Numbered from the stretch's first letter, positions 1-8,281 are shown. The stretch is 32,027 bases of DNA from Gammaproteobacteria bacterium (GCA_030829955.1 JAURNY010000008.1:1-32027); one strand, 5' to 3'. Notes: a model not told the origin generated them from the sequence alone. Translations and numbers: made by a program.

Positions 1-29
1 CGAAAAGCCTGCTTTCGTACAAAAGGAAT

Positions 30-57
30 TTGTCATCATTGACTATGCAGGCATAAT
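30..57 (+). promoter_or_regulatory. possible sigma-70 promoter for ppiB
   Basis: A TTGTCA -35-like hexamer (30-35) and a CATAAT -10-like hexamer (52-57) are separated by 16 bases, about 32 bases before the ppiB start. The match is only moderate and rests on consensus comparison alone. The rest of 1-89 holds no recognisable gene; short open frames run in from the left edge, but none can be assigned. Confidence 0.3.
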
Positions 58-89
58 CAAAATAAATATTTAAACGCACGGGAGAAGTC

Positions 90-596
90 ATGAAAGTATT
101 AATGCAAACCACATTGGGAGCAATTACCGTCGAACTCAATGACAAAGCTGCACCTGAAACTGTAAAAAACTTTGTCCAATATGTCGAAAGTGGTTTCTAC
201 AACGGTACAATATTTCATCGCGTGATTGAGGATTTCATGATTCAGGGCGGTGGACTGGATAAAGACATGAACACAAAAACTACCAATCCAACTATTAAGA
301 ATGAAGCCAATAATGGACTGAAAAATGAATATGGTTCCATTGCCATGGCAAGAACAGCTGCGCCTCATTCTGCCTCGGCACAATTCTTTATTAACACTGA
401 TGACAATCCTTTTCTCGATTTTCAATTTGAGTCTGATGACGGTTGGGGTTACTGTGTCTTCGGCAAAGTAATTGCGGGTATTGAAGTGGTAAATGCAATA
501 GAAAATAAACCAACGACTACCCGCAAAGGCCATCAGGATGTGCCAGAAGAAATCATTGAAATTGAAAGCATGACCTTGTTAGCAGGCGAAGAATAA
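90..596 (+). CDS. ppiB: peptidyl-prolyl cis-trans isomerase B (cyclophilin)
   Basis: Cytoplasmic-type cyclophilin of 168 residues that catalyses cis-trans isomerisation of Xaa-Pro bonds during protein folding. The catalytic-core motif FHRVIEDFMIQGG holds the active-site Arg, Phe and Gln. It is followed by MARTAAPHSASAQFFI and by WGYCVFGKVIAG, all in the canonical order. There is no signal peptide, which favours PpiB over the periplasmic PpiA, and the length is normal for single-domain PpiB. The start is supported by a GGGAGAAG Shine-Dalgarno sequence just upstream. lpxH follows 20 bases later on the same strand, the usual proteobacterial ppiB-lpxH arrangement, so the two are probably co-transcribed. 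Confidence 0.96.
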   Translation: MKVLMQTTLGAITVELNDKAAPETVKNFVQYVESGFYNGTIFHRVIEDFMIQGGGLDKDMNTKTTNPTIKNEANNGLKNEYGSIAMARTAAPHSASAQFFINTDDNPFLDFQFESDDGWGYCVFGKVIAGIEVVNAIENKPTTTRKGHQDVPEEIIEIESMTLLAGEE

Positions 597-616
597 TTTC
601 TAGTATTGATAATTAT

Positions 617-1366
617 ATGACGACGTTGTTTATATCAGATTTGCATTTGAGCACTGACAGACCAGAAAAGCTCGCTTTGTTTAAAAAATTTTTACAAGGT
701 CCTGCCCTAAAAGCAGATGCACTATACATACTAGGTGATTTGTTTGAATCTTTCTGGATAGGAGTTGATGATCCTCGCCCACCTAATCAGGAAGTGATCG
801 CTTTACTCAGCAACTATTCGATGCAACCTAAAACACGCTTAATTATTATGCGCGGTAATCGCGATTTTCATATTGATCGAAGTTTCGCGGATGAAACTGA
901 TTGTGAGTTGATTGATGATCTTCACCTAATAGAACTTGATGGTAATAGTGTTTTACTCATGCATGGTGATACGCTTTGCACTGATGATCGTGAATACCAA
1001 CGCTGGCGCAAGTTCATCAGCAACCCCATAATCAAGTGGCTTAACCTGCATTTACCGTTATGCATAAGACAAAAGATTGCAACAAATGTAAGAAGCTATA
1101 CGGTTGAACAAAGCAAAAACAAATCTCCGGAAATTACTGACGTAAATGAACACACGGTCAAAAATATAATGGAAAAATATAAAGTGCAATTATTGATACA
1201 TGGTCATACACACCGACAAGGTATACATGATGTTAAACTTGGTGATGGTAACGGCAAACGTATCGTATTAGGCGACTGGTACGATAAAGACTGTGTGCTA
1301 ATTAAAGATACCAATGGTTTTCGTTTTCAGCGCATTGACGACTATCTCGATGCAACCCTAACCTAA
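617..1366 (+). CDS. lpxH: UDP-2,3-diacylglucosamine diphosphatase LpxH
   Basis: Calcineurin-like metallophosphoesterase of 249 residues that hydrolyses UDP-2,3-diacylglucosamine to lipid X and UMP, the fourth step of lipid A synthesis, at the inner face of the cytoplasmic membrane. All metal-binding motifs are present: SDLH (Asp8, His10), GDLFE (Asp41), GNRDF (Asn81), MHGDT (His116) and HGHTH (His195, His197). These fit LpxH rather than the unrelated LpxI. It lies 20 bases after ppiB. Its stop region overlaps the end of the convergent ampE by 9 bases, so there is no room for a conventional terminator between them. Confidence 0.95.
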   Translation: MTTLFISDLHLSTDRPEKLALFKKFLQGPALKADALYILGDLFESFWIGVDDPRPPNQEVIALLSNYSMQPKTRLIIMRGNRDFHIDRSFADETDCELIDDLHLIELDGNSVLLMHGDTLCTDDREYQRWRKFISNPIIKWLNLHLPLCIRQKIATNVRSYTVEQSKNKSPEITDVNEHTVKNIMEKYKVQLLIHGHTHRQGIHDVKLGDGNGKRIVLGDWYDKDCVLIKDTNGFRFQRIDDYLDATLT

Positions 1367-2215
1367 ATTTCCGGATAATGTCATCATTGCGACAACTACT
1401 AACCAGATAATTAATGTACGATTAATTAGGGATTTTAATTCTTTAATCCAGTAAGCCTTATCTTCAGATGCATCTTCGCCTTCTTCATATTGAAGCGCAC
1501 CCTGGCCTCCATTAATTAATACTTTATTGTTTACATCCAGCGATATTGCTTCTGCACTACGCCATGCATTGAGCGCATCCATTAAATGTCCAGCCAATGC
1601 CATACCCAATACCATTAAACGTGATACCGGCCATTCAAGAATATGCAGCAAATCAAAAAGACTATCAACAAGGCCACTGCGTATGCCAGTTAGCTCTCTG
1701 GATAATATAGAAACCAGTTTATACAGAATGGCACCTGGCGCACCGAGTAATAAAAACCAGAAAATAACAGAAAATATGCGTTGTTGTGCTTCTATATATG
1801 TTGATTTAATCACATCCAACTCTATGTTTTCACCAGTAGCAAGTTCTTCGTAAATAAGTTCCGATTCGAGTTTACTTTTGTCTTCAGTATTTTCCGTTTC
1901 AATCGCAGTGATATATTGTTCCAGACGTTCGTCCAGTTTTTTCGGGGCAAGGCAATAAACCAAAATAAGAAGTGAGAATATAGCTTCGATTAACCATGAC
2001 CAGTAATCAAAATATACTTGCAACAGGATCACCAATAACATCGGCAAAAATAAAACTGCTAGTACACCTAATGGTCCGGACCAGAATGCATGATGTCCGA
2101 TTTTATTTTCAAGGAAATAGTAAAACTGAATCCACCATTTTTTATTTCTGAGTTTTTCCATACCTTCCAGAAAGAAATCAAGCACTAATGCAATCAATAA
2201 AACAATTAAAGTCAT
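1358..2215 (-). CDS. ampE: AmpE family inner-membrane protein
   Basis: Membrane protein of about 285 residues with several hydrophobic helices: an N-terminal segment beginning MTLIVLLIALVLDFFLEG, helices near residues 60-100, one near 160 and one at the C-terminus. Length, helix layout and position directly after ampD match AmpE, a poorly understood inner-membrane protein linked to beta-lactamase regulation and peptidoglycan recycling in enterics. The frame is open a further 10 codons upstream. I chose the ATG at 2215-2213 because it overlaps the ampD stop as ATGA, a typical translational-coupling junction. No ampC or ampR is visible, so a role in beta-lactamase control is unproven here. Confidence 0.82.
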   Translation of the reverse strand: MTLIVLLIALVLDFFLEGMEKLRNKKWWIQFYYFLENKIGHHAFWSGPLGVLAVLFLPMLLVILLQVYFDYWSWLIEAIFSLLILVYCLAPKKLDERLEQYITAIETENTEDKSKLESELIYEELATGENIELDVIKSTYIEAQQRIFSVIFWFLLLGAPGAILYKLVSILSRELTGIRSGLVDSLFDLLHILEWPVSRLMVLGMALAGHLMDALNAWRSAEAISLDVNNKVLINGGQGALQYEEGEDASEDKAYWIKELKSLINRTLIIWLVVVAMMTLSGNLG

Positions 2216-2769
2216 ACACTCACCATTGATAAAAAACGTTGCCAATCAAATGCCGGCCCCGGATCTGTTTTGCGACCGGGCGCGATATCTGAATGACCCA
2301 CAATACGATCTTTCGTAATAGCTTGCCAGTGAGTGCAAATAATATTTGTCACTTCAGACAGCGTTTCATATTGCTCATCGGTATATTCCTCATTATCGCA
2401 TCCTTCTAGCTCTATACCGATGGAAAAATCATTACACACCTGTCGACCCTCAAACTCAGAATGCCCAGCATGCCAAGCTCGTTTGGTAAAAGGCACATAT
2501 TGTGTCAATTCGCCCTGTCGTGAAATTAAAAGATGCGATGAAACACGCAAATGATAAATCTCGGCAAAATACTCATGTTCTTTGGGATCTAGACAATTTG
2601 TAAATAATTGATCTATATAAGAACCGCCATAACACTTAGGTGGCAAGCTAATCCCATGTATTACTAACAAACTAACTTCCGTTGAGTCCGGTCGCTCATC
2701 GAAATTAGGCGAATTCAACTGACGAGCACCATTGATTAATTCACCATTGTTATCAATATAATAATTCAT
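2212..2769 (-). CDS. ampD: 1,6-anhydro-N-acetylmuramyl-L-alanine amidase AmpD
   Basis: Cytoplasmic zinc amidase of 185 residues that removes the stem peptide from 1,6-anhydro-MurNAc peptides during peptidoglycan recycling. The amidase_2 fold is shown by VIHGISLPP (zinc ligand His38), GIELEG (Glu120), VGHSDIAPGRKTDPGPAFDW (zinc ligands His159 and Asp169) and the HAGHSEFEGR segment. Absence of a signal peptide separates it from the periplasmic AmiD. It is the first gene of a two-gene operon with ampE, coupled through an ATGA overlap. A short minus-strand ORF lies 87 bases upstream and could share the transcript. Confidence 0.95.
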   Translation of the reverse strand: MNYYIDNNGELINGARQLNSPNFDERPDSTEVSLLVIHGISLPPKCYGGSYIDQLFTNCLDPKEHEYFAEIYHLRVSSHLLISRQGELTQYVPFTKRAWHAGHSEFEGRQVCNDFSIGIELEGCDNEEYTDEQYETLSEVTNIICTHWQAITKDRIVGHSDIAPGRKTDPGPAFDWQRFLSMVSV

Positions 2770-2856
2770 AATGGAATAGTAATGGATTGATGATTAACTT
2801 GACCAGTTCAATAAGATGAAAAGTTTATTATTCAGATGCGTTTTCGATGAGTTTTA

Positions 2857-3087
2857 TCAATTTTTTATTTTTGGTTTTTGCGCGATATAAATAATATCTT
2901 TTTCGCTTTTGTCTTTTAGTTCAGGTCCAGTACCATCAACCACTAGCTCCTGAACAATACCTATGTTGCCAAAATATGCTGCAGCCATACGCGCTCTTAG
3001 TAATATGCCATTTTTAGAATTCATATGAATACCATCTGCAAAATGGATGGCGCTAAGATATTGCTTGGCATGAGTTTTCTTAAGCAT
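2857..3087 (-). CDS. small hypothetical protein, 76 residues
   Basis: I do not recognise this protein. It is a basic 76-residue sequence with no signal peptide or obvious membrane helix, ending in a lysine-rich tail (KPKIKN). A reasonable Shine-Dalgarno sequence (GAAAGG, about 6 bases before the ATG) and the lack of any overlapping gene support it as real. It sits between ampD (same strand, 87 bases downstream) and the divergent symporter gene. It could be a lineage-specific small protein or a chance ORF. Confidence 0.45.
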   Translation of the reverse strand: MLKKTHAKQYLSAIHFADGIHMNSKNGILLRARMAAAYFGNIGIVQELVVDGTGPELKDKSEKDIIYIAQKPKIKN

Positions 3088-3193
3088 CTGGACCTTTCAC
3101 AAAGAGATAACGAACGAATACTGAAACAATTTAATTATTAAATGTAAAATACTGTAATATTTTAATAAAAACATAATAATTAAGACAAATTCT

Positions 3194-4537
3194 ATGCAGA
3201 AATTACAAGATATTTTAGGGCAACTTAGCAGTATTATTTGGGGTGAATATTTTTTAATTCCTCTGCTAGTTGGGGCGGGTATCTATCTCACGTTTGGGCT
3301 GCGTGCGATTACCTGGCGCAAAGTCATTCTTGCCTTTCACACGTTGTGGCAAGGTAGAGGAAAAACCGACCTACAAGACGGCGAGATCAGTCCATTTCAG
3401 GCATTGATGACGGCACTCTCGGCAACTGTAGGCACAGGAAATATTGCTGGCGTTGCTACTGCTATCTATATCGGTGGACCCGGAGCCATATTCTGGATGT
3501 GGGTAATCGCTTTATTTGGTATGGCAACGAAATATTCGGAAGCTGTATTGGCTATTTCTTATCGTGAAAAAGATGCATTAGGTAATTACGTAGGTGGCCC
3601 AATGTATTATATCCGTAATGGTCTAGGAGATAACTGGCGCTGGATGGCTGGCGCATTTGCTTTTTTCGCAATGATTGCTGCCTTTGGTATTGGCAACATG
3701 GTGCAATCCAATTCTGTCGCGGATGAAATGCAAGCAAGTTTTAATATACCTACTTGGATAAGTGGTATTGTTCTGGCAATACTTGGCGGTTTAGTTATTT
3801 TGGGTGGCGTAAAGCGTATCGCTCAAGTGGCAGAAAAACTGGTGCCGTTCATGGCGGGTATATACATCCTTGCCGCATTAATTATTGTCATTTTGAATAT
3901 AACTGATGTACCGAAAGCTATCTTGTTAATCATTGATTCAGCATTTAATGGTAAAGCTGCCAGTGGTGGTTTCGCTGGCGCAACAATCTGGATGGCTTTA
4001 CGAATTGGATTTGCCAGAGGTATATTTTCGAATGAAGCAGGTCTTGGTAGTGCTCCGATTGCCCATGCCGCTGCCCAAACCAATGACCCTGTTAAACAAG
4101 GTATGGTTGCCATGTTAGGTACCCTGATTGATACCTTAATCATATGCACCCTCACCGCACTGGTTATTATTATTACAGGCACATGGGATAGTGGTCTGAC
4201 AGGTGCGCCACTGACTTCATCGGCATTTTCAAATGGGCTCTATGGTTATGGCGGTTATGTTGTCAGCTTCGGCATTGTCTTGTTTGCTTTTACCACAATT
4301 CTTGGCTGGAGTTATTATGGGGAACGCGCTGCTAGTTATTTGTTTGGTACATATATTATTCAATATTATCGATTTTGCTGGATAGCAGCGATCTTTATCG
4401 GGTCAATCGTTAAACTAAACCTTGTGTGGACATTCGCAGATGTGATGAATGGTTTGATGGCACTACCAAATTTAATAGCCCTTTTATTATTAAGTCCAAT
4501 CGTATTTAGTAAGACCCGAATGTATTTTAGTAGGTAA
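3194..4537 (+). CDS. sodium:alanine/glycine symporter (AGCS family)
   Basis: Inner-membrane cation:amino-acid symporter of 447 residues, normal length for the AGCS (AlsT/YaaJ/DagA) family, which imports alanine or glycine with Na+ or H+. Family features seen are the N-terminal LLVGAGIYLTFGLRAI helix, the substrate-site region SATVGTGNIAGVATAI, YVGGPMYYI, the segment ARGIFSNEAGLGSAPIAHAAA, and a C-terminal series of hydrophobic helices. It diverges from the 76-residue ORF and is followed after 6 bases by nadC, so the two probably form an operon. The exact substrate cannot be read from sequence. The ribosome binding site is weak (an AAGA about 11 bases upstream). Confidence 0.93.
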   Translation: MQKLQDILGQLSSIIWGEYFLIPLLVGAGIYLTFGLRAITWRKVILAFHTLWQGRGKTDLQDGEISPFQALMTALSATVGTGNIAGVATAIYIGGPGAIFWMWVIALFGMATKYSEAVLAISYREKDALGNYVGGPMYYIRNGLGDNWRWMAGAFAFFAMIAAFGIGNMVQSNSVADEMQASFNIPTWISGIVLAILGGLVILGGVKRIAQVAEKLVPFMAGIYILAALIIVILNITDVPKAILLIIDSAFNGKAASGGFAGATIWMALRIGFARGIFSNEAGLGSAPIAHAAAQTNDPVKQGMVAMLGTLIDTLIICTLTALVIIITGTWDSGLTGAPLTSSAFSNGLYGYGGYVVSFGIVLFAFTTILGWSYYGERAASYLFGTYIIQYYRFCWIAAIFIGSIVKLNLVWTFADVMNGLMALPNLIALLLLSPIVFSKTRMYFSR

Positions 4538-4543
4538 ATTGTT

Positions 4544-5377
4544 GTGAATGTAGATCATACTGTTATTAAGCAAAATGTTTCTCTCGCACTGAATGAGGAT
4601 ATCGGCACAGAGGATATCTCTGCCTCTTTATTGCCAGAAGATGCCATAAGCAAAGCAACCTTGATCTGCCGCGAAAATGCGATCCTATGTGGTACTGGCT
4701 GGTTTGAAGAAGCATTTAGGCAACTGGATCATGATGTCAAAATTAACTGGATGGCAAAAGATGGCGACAAGATTTCGCCCAAAGAGAAACTTTGCATCAT
4801 TACTGGTAAAACGCGTGCGCTATTAACTGCTGAACGAACCGCCATCAATTTTCTGCAAACGTTATCAGGCACAGCAACACAGGTGAAAGAATATGTAAAG
4901 ATAATCAGGGGCACCGGCGCAACTATTCTTGATACACGTAAAACCATTCCAGGTCTACGACTGGCACAAAAATACGCGGTAACTTGTGGTGGCGGTATGA
5001 ATCATCGTATCGGCTTGTACGATGCCTACCTGTTAAAAGAAAATCATATTCTTGCTAAAGGTAACATTAATAATGCCATTACCGAGGCAAAAAAGGCTGG
5101 TTTACCAGTCGAGGTTGAAGTGGAAAATCTAAAAGAACTAGAAGAAGCATTGGCAGCTGAACCGGATCGCATCATGCTGGATAATTTCAAGCTGGATGAT
5201 CTGATGCGTGCAGTAGAAATTAATCAGGGTCGCGCAGAGCTGGAAGCCTCTGGCAATATTACAATGCAGAATGTTAGAAACATCGCGAAAACCGGCGTTG
5301 ACTTTATCTCAATCGGTTCGTTGACCAAGCATCTCAACGCAATTGATTTTTCGCTGCGTTTTGAATCGTTAAACTAA
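4544..5377 (+). CDS. nadC: nicotinate-nucleotide diphosphorylase (carboxylating), NadC
   Basis: Quinolinate phosphoribosyltransferase of 277 residues that makes nicotinate mononucleotide from quinolinate and PRPP in de novo NAD synthesis. Diagnostic motifs are TRKTIPGLR, the CGGGMNHRIGLYDAYLLKENH active-site stretch, EVEVEN and DRIMLDN, followed by the C-terminal GNITMQNVRNIAKTGVDFIS. The start is a GTG at 4544: the ATG at 4548 is out of frame and hits a stop at once, and a TAGG lies a suitable distance upstream. It is probably co-transcribed with the symporter 6 bases upstream. Its stop codon lies one base from the end of the convergent fchA. Confidence 0.95.
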   Translation: MNVDHTVIKQNVSLALNEDIGTEDISASLLPEDAISKATLICRENAILCGTGWFEEAFRQLDHDVKINWMAKDGDKISPKEKLCIITGKTRALLTAERTAINFLQTLSGTATQVKEYVKIIRGTGATILDTRKTIPGLRLAQKYAVTCGGGMNHRIGLYDAYLLKENHILAKGNINNAITEAKKAGLPVEVEVENLKELEEALAAEPDRIMLDNFKLDDLMRAVEINQGRAELEASGNITMQNVRNIAKTGVDFISIGSLTKHLNAIDFSLRFESLN

Positions 5378-5378
5378 C

Positions 5379-6002
5379 TTATAGTTTGTCTTTAACAATA
5401 TCGTAAATATTGTCCTTAAGTTCTTCCATATCTGACAACAAGGCTTCCAATTTTGCACGTCTATCACTGGCAAAGGCTTCTTCCTTAATACCACTAATAT
5501 TGATATACACGTTGAGTGCGGCACTTCTAAGTCCTGCGTAACCTGCCAAAACAGCAACACCCGCATCACTGATCACATTTTTATTGCCAATTTCTGCTAT
5601 AGGCCGGCTTAATTTGACAACCTCATAACATAAGTTTGCACATTCCAACGGAATATCAGTAGCTTCTTTTAATGCATCCTGTATTTCTGCAGAGCGAGCA
5701 GCCTTTTCCTCATCAGTTTCTTTTGGCATTCCATAAGAAGCCATAACACGATTAAAAACCCGTACGTCATCGGCAATAGCTTCAGTTAATTTCATTCTCA
5801 ATACTTCAGATTTTGCCAGAATTTCCTTGGCTTGCTCGTCAACGTCTTCATAACCTTTTTTATCAATGGTAAAATGCGCAACCATACTAATTAATGCTGC
5901 ACCCATTGCGCCTGAAACTGCGGCTGCGCCGCCACCGCCCGGTGTAGAAGCTTTACTGGCAAGTTCGTCCAGAAAGGTCTGGATACTCATGTCTTTGATC
6001 AT
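5379..6002 (-). CDS. fchA: methenyl-tetrahydrofolate cyclohydrolase FchA
   Basis: Protein of 207 residues in the formiminotransferase-cyclodeaminase family that interconverts 5,10-methenyl-H4folate and 10-formyl-H4folate. It closely resembles methylotroph FchA from end to end: the N-terminal TPGGGGAAAVSGAMGAAL loop, TDEEKAARSAEIQ, and GNKNVISDAGVAVLAGYAGL. No formiminotransferase domain is attached, which fits FchA rather than FTCD. The frame is open 17 codons further upstream, but the ATG at 6002-6000 is preferred because GGGAG lies nine bases before it and the length then matches Methylobacterium FchA (about 208). It diverges from mtdA, whose product supplies its substrate. Confidence 0.93.
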   Translation of the reverse strand: MIKDMSIQTFLDELASKASTPGGGGAAAVSGAMGAALISMVAHFTIDKKGYEDVDEQAKEILAKSEVLRMKLTEAIADDVRVFNRVMASYGMPKETDEEKAARSAEIQDALKEATDIPLECANLCYEVVKLSRPIAEIGNKNVISDAGVAVLAGYAGLRSAALNVYINISGIKEEAFASDRRAKLEALLSDMEELKDNIYDIVKDKL

Positions 6003-6232
6003 TGAATCTGTCTCCCTAGTACTCAAAATGTCGACGATTATAAGGCAAAACAATAATAATGCGTAATTGACACAGGTTAGAAGAGTATTAATTTCAGGTT
6101 CATAAACACTAGCATCAGATGGTTTAAAATTCTGTGCTTATCAACATAAATTGCATACCATTAAAAAGCAGAAAGCTTTGTTATTTAAATATAAATTGAT
6201 GATATAAATTTATAATAAATAGAGGATATTTT
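6003..6232. promoter_or_regulatory. shared fchA/mtdA divergent promoter region
   Basis: AT-rich 230-bp spacer between two divergently transcribed C1 genes. On the minus strand a perfect TATAAT (6042-6037) sits about 35 bases before the fchA start, although no good -35 is seen. On the plus strand TATAAA (6204-6209) with TTATTT (6181-6186) 17 bases upstream is a weak candidate for mtdA. The mtdA ribosome binding site is AGAGGA (6221-6226). No regulator site could be recognised with confidence. Confidence 0.4.
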
Positions 6233-7093
6233 ATGAAAAAATTACTATACCAATTAGATACTGACCAACATCCATCCGTGTTTGATAATGTTGTCGCTTA
6301 TGATGGTGGCGCTGACAATGTGATTGGCTATGGTAACGTGACGCCAGATAACTGCAGCGCACTGGTAGAAGGAGCAATATTCACTCGTGCTCCTAAAGAA
6401 AAGAAGAATACCGCTATTTTTGTGGGCGGTAGTGACATGGTCGCAGGTGAGAACTTATATAAAGCGATACAGAAAAACTTTTTCTACGATTTCCGTGTAT
6501 CAGTCATGATAGACAGTAATGGCAGCAACACCACTGCTGCTGCAGGCGTTGCTAAAATTTTAAGTGGCGGGTCAGTCAAAGATAAAAAGTGTGTCATTCT
6601 GGCGGGTACCGGACCTGTGGGTAGTCGCGCGGCATATATGTTTGCTAATGAAGGCGCCAGTGAAATTGTTATCACCTCGCGCGGAATTGATAAGGCTGAA
6701 AAAACCTGTAAAGAATTAAAAGAGCGTTTTGGTATTGATGCAATTCCTGCTGCAGGTCCTGACTATGATGATCGAGCAAAGCTCTGTAAAGACGCTAATA
6801 TAATCTTTGCGGCCGGCGCAGCTGGTATTGAATTATTGAAACCGGAACATTGGGAAAATAATACCAATCTCGAAGTAATAGCGGACGCAAATGCGACTCC
6901 ACCGCTAGGTATTGGTGGTACCGACATGATGGATCGTGGTGAAAACCGACATGGTAAATTGATTTGGGGCGCGATTGGCTTTGGTACATTAAAATTAGCC
7001 TTGCATCGTGCTTGTATTGCAAAATTGTTTGAATCCAATGATCAATTATTAGATGCGAAAGAAATTTTCGAATTAGCAAAAACCATGGCATAG
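6233..7093 (+). CDS. mtdA: NADP-dependent methylene-H4F/methylene-H4MPT dehydrogenase MtdA
   Basis: Enzyme of 286 residues that oxidises 5,10-methylene-H4folate (or methylene-H4methanopterin) to the methenyl form with NADP+. It reads like Methylobacterium MtdA throughout: an N-terminal LYQLDTDQHPSVFDNVVAYDGGAD, GYGNVTPDN, MIDSNGSNTTAAAG, then a Rossmann NADP-binding loop LAGTGPVGSRAA, and a C-terminal LHRACIAKLFES. Length matches MtdA (about 288). Its N-terminus and active region do not resemble MtdB, and it is unrelated to FolD. AGAGGA precedes the ATG. It diverges from fchA, which acts on its product, and is followed 11 bases later by a Sel1-repeat gene. Confidence 0.94.
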   Translation: MKKLLYQLDTDQHPSVFDNVVAYDGGADNVIGYGNVTPDNCSALVEGAIFTRAPKEKKNTAIFVGGSDMVAGENLYKAIQKNFFYDFRVSVMIDSNGSNTTAAAGVAKILSGGSVKDKKCVILAGTGPVGSRAAYMFANEGASEIVITSRGIDKAEKTCKELKERFGIDAIPAAGPDYDDRAKLCKDANIIFAAGAAGIELLKPEHWENNTNLEVIADANATPPLGIGGTDMMDRGENRHGKLIWGAIGFGTLKLALHRACIAKLFESNDQLLDAKEIFELAKTMA

Positions 7094-7104
7094 ACTGAAA
7101 TTAA

Positions 7105-8250
7105 ATGTTCAATATAGATTTGATCACGCGTAACAAACTTGTAACTACAAAAACAGTAATATCTGTATTGCTGCTTTTATTGTTATGCCTAACACAAAAT
7201 ACCTTTGCCAATACCTTTGAAGAAGGTAAACAAGCCTACCTAAAAAAAGATTACTCCAGAGCCATTGAGATTCTCAAACCTCTAGCTGAAAACGGTAATG
7301 CCAAGGCACAGATCACCATGGGAATAATGTATGACTATGGTCATGGTGTACCTAAAGATTCTGCTGAATCCATCAAATGGTATCGTATGGCTGCCGAACA
7401 GGGCGAACCACTAGTGCAACTTGACCTAGGTATTAAATATTTTCAGGGACAAGGAGTTGCACAGAACTATCAGGAAGCTGGAAAATGGTGGGAGATGTCT
7501 GCCAATGCGGGTGTAGCTGATTCACAGTTTAATCTTGGCCTGATGTATTACCGAGGCATAGGTTTCGAAAAGGATTTTGACAAGGCATCAAGTTTATTTG
7601 AACAAGCGGCTGAACAGGGTCATGCGAATGCACAATATAGTCTTGCAGTAATGTATGCCTTTGGTCAAAACAGGCAGAAAAACTATACAACCGCATTAAA
7701 CTGGTTCAGAAAAGCGGCTGCACAAGGTGTTGCTCAAGCTGAATTTAATCTTGGGGTATTTTATGAAAATGGATATGGCGTTGAACAGGATCTAGCCAAG
7801 GCACATGCATGGTTTGTACTTGCAGCAAATCAAGATTTACAGGAAGCAATCGAAAAATTACGCGCCTTTGATAAAACCGCGATCTTAAAAAAAACCAATG
7901 CAGAAAAAGAAACAAACCAGTTTACTGCTCAAACAACAAGTTCAATTCCCATATCACAACTGGACATGAGTCAATTATTAAGCCAGCAACCAGCAGATAA
8001 TTACACATTACAATTGATCAGTGTTACTAGCGAGGAAGTCATCATCAAATATATTAATGATTCAAAACTTGGTGAAGCTGCCGGCTACGTCAAAGTAGTT
8101 GTTGAAGGCACGACAAGATACGCCGCAATCTACGGAATTTATCAGACCTATGAAGCGGCCAAAACAGCTATAAATGTGTTGCCTGAATCAATAAGAAAAA
8201 CCAAGCCTTGGGTTAGAAATATCGGTATTCTACAAGGATTACTGCTCTAG
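7105..8250 (+). CDS. secreted Sel1-repeat protein with C-terminal SPOR domain
   Basis: Protein of 381 residues. The N-terminus has a signal sequence (hydrophobic VISVLLLLLLCL, predicted cut near residue 35). It is followed by a TPR-like helix pair and about five Sel1-like repeats (residues roughly 66-243, each with the AQ..LG.MY..G.G...D...A..W...AAEQG pattern). A short linker leads to a C-terminal SPOR-like domain (about 298-381, starting NYTLQLIS). Sel1 repeats are protein-interaction solenoids and SPOR domains bind denuded septal peptidoglycan, so a periplasmic scaffold role at the cell wall is inferred. It starts 11 bases after mtdA and may share its transcript, though no functional link to C1 metabolism is evident. 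Confidence 0.82.
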   Translation: MFNIDLITRNKLVTTKTVISVLLLLLLCLTQNTFANTFEEGKQAYLKKDYSRAIEILKPLAENGNAKAQITMGIMYDYGHGVPKDSAESIKWYRMAAEQGEPLVQLDLGIKYFQGQGVAQNYQEAGKWWEMSANAGVADSQFNLGLMYYRGIGFEKDFDKASSLFEQAAEQGHANAQYSLAVMYAFGQNRQKNYTTALNWFRKAAAQGVAQAEFNLGVFYENGYGVEQDLAKAHAWFVLAANQDLQEAIEKLRAFDKTAILKKTNAEKETNQFTAQTTSSIPISQLDMSQLLSQQPADNYTLQLISVTSEEVIIKYINDSKLGEAAGYVKVVVEGTTRYAAIYGIYQTYEAAKTAINVLPESIRKTKPWVRNIGILQGLLL

Positions 8251-8281
8251 ATATACTCGATAAAAATTTCATATGTATCAA

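Noticed and set aside
99-533. 144-residue open frame on the minus strand within ppiB
   Set aside because: It lies wholly inside a well-supported gene, is cysteine-rich without any family motif, and is best explained as a shadow frame.
3823-4182. 119-residue open frame opposite the symporter gene
   Set aside because: It is antisense to conserved transmembrane coding sequence and has no recognisable domain or ribosome binding site.
6211-6216. Perfect TATAAT upstream of mtdA
   Set aside because: Only 16 bases separate it from the ATG, so transcription would start inside or after the ribosome binding site. An upstream hexamer is more plausible.
6233-7093. Calling the dehydrogenase MtdB or FolD
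   Set aside because: The N-terminal and active-site segments match MtdA, and FolD motifs are absent.
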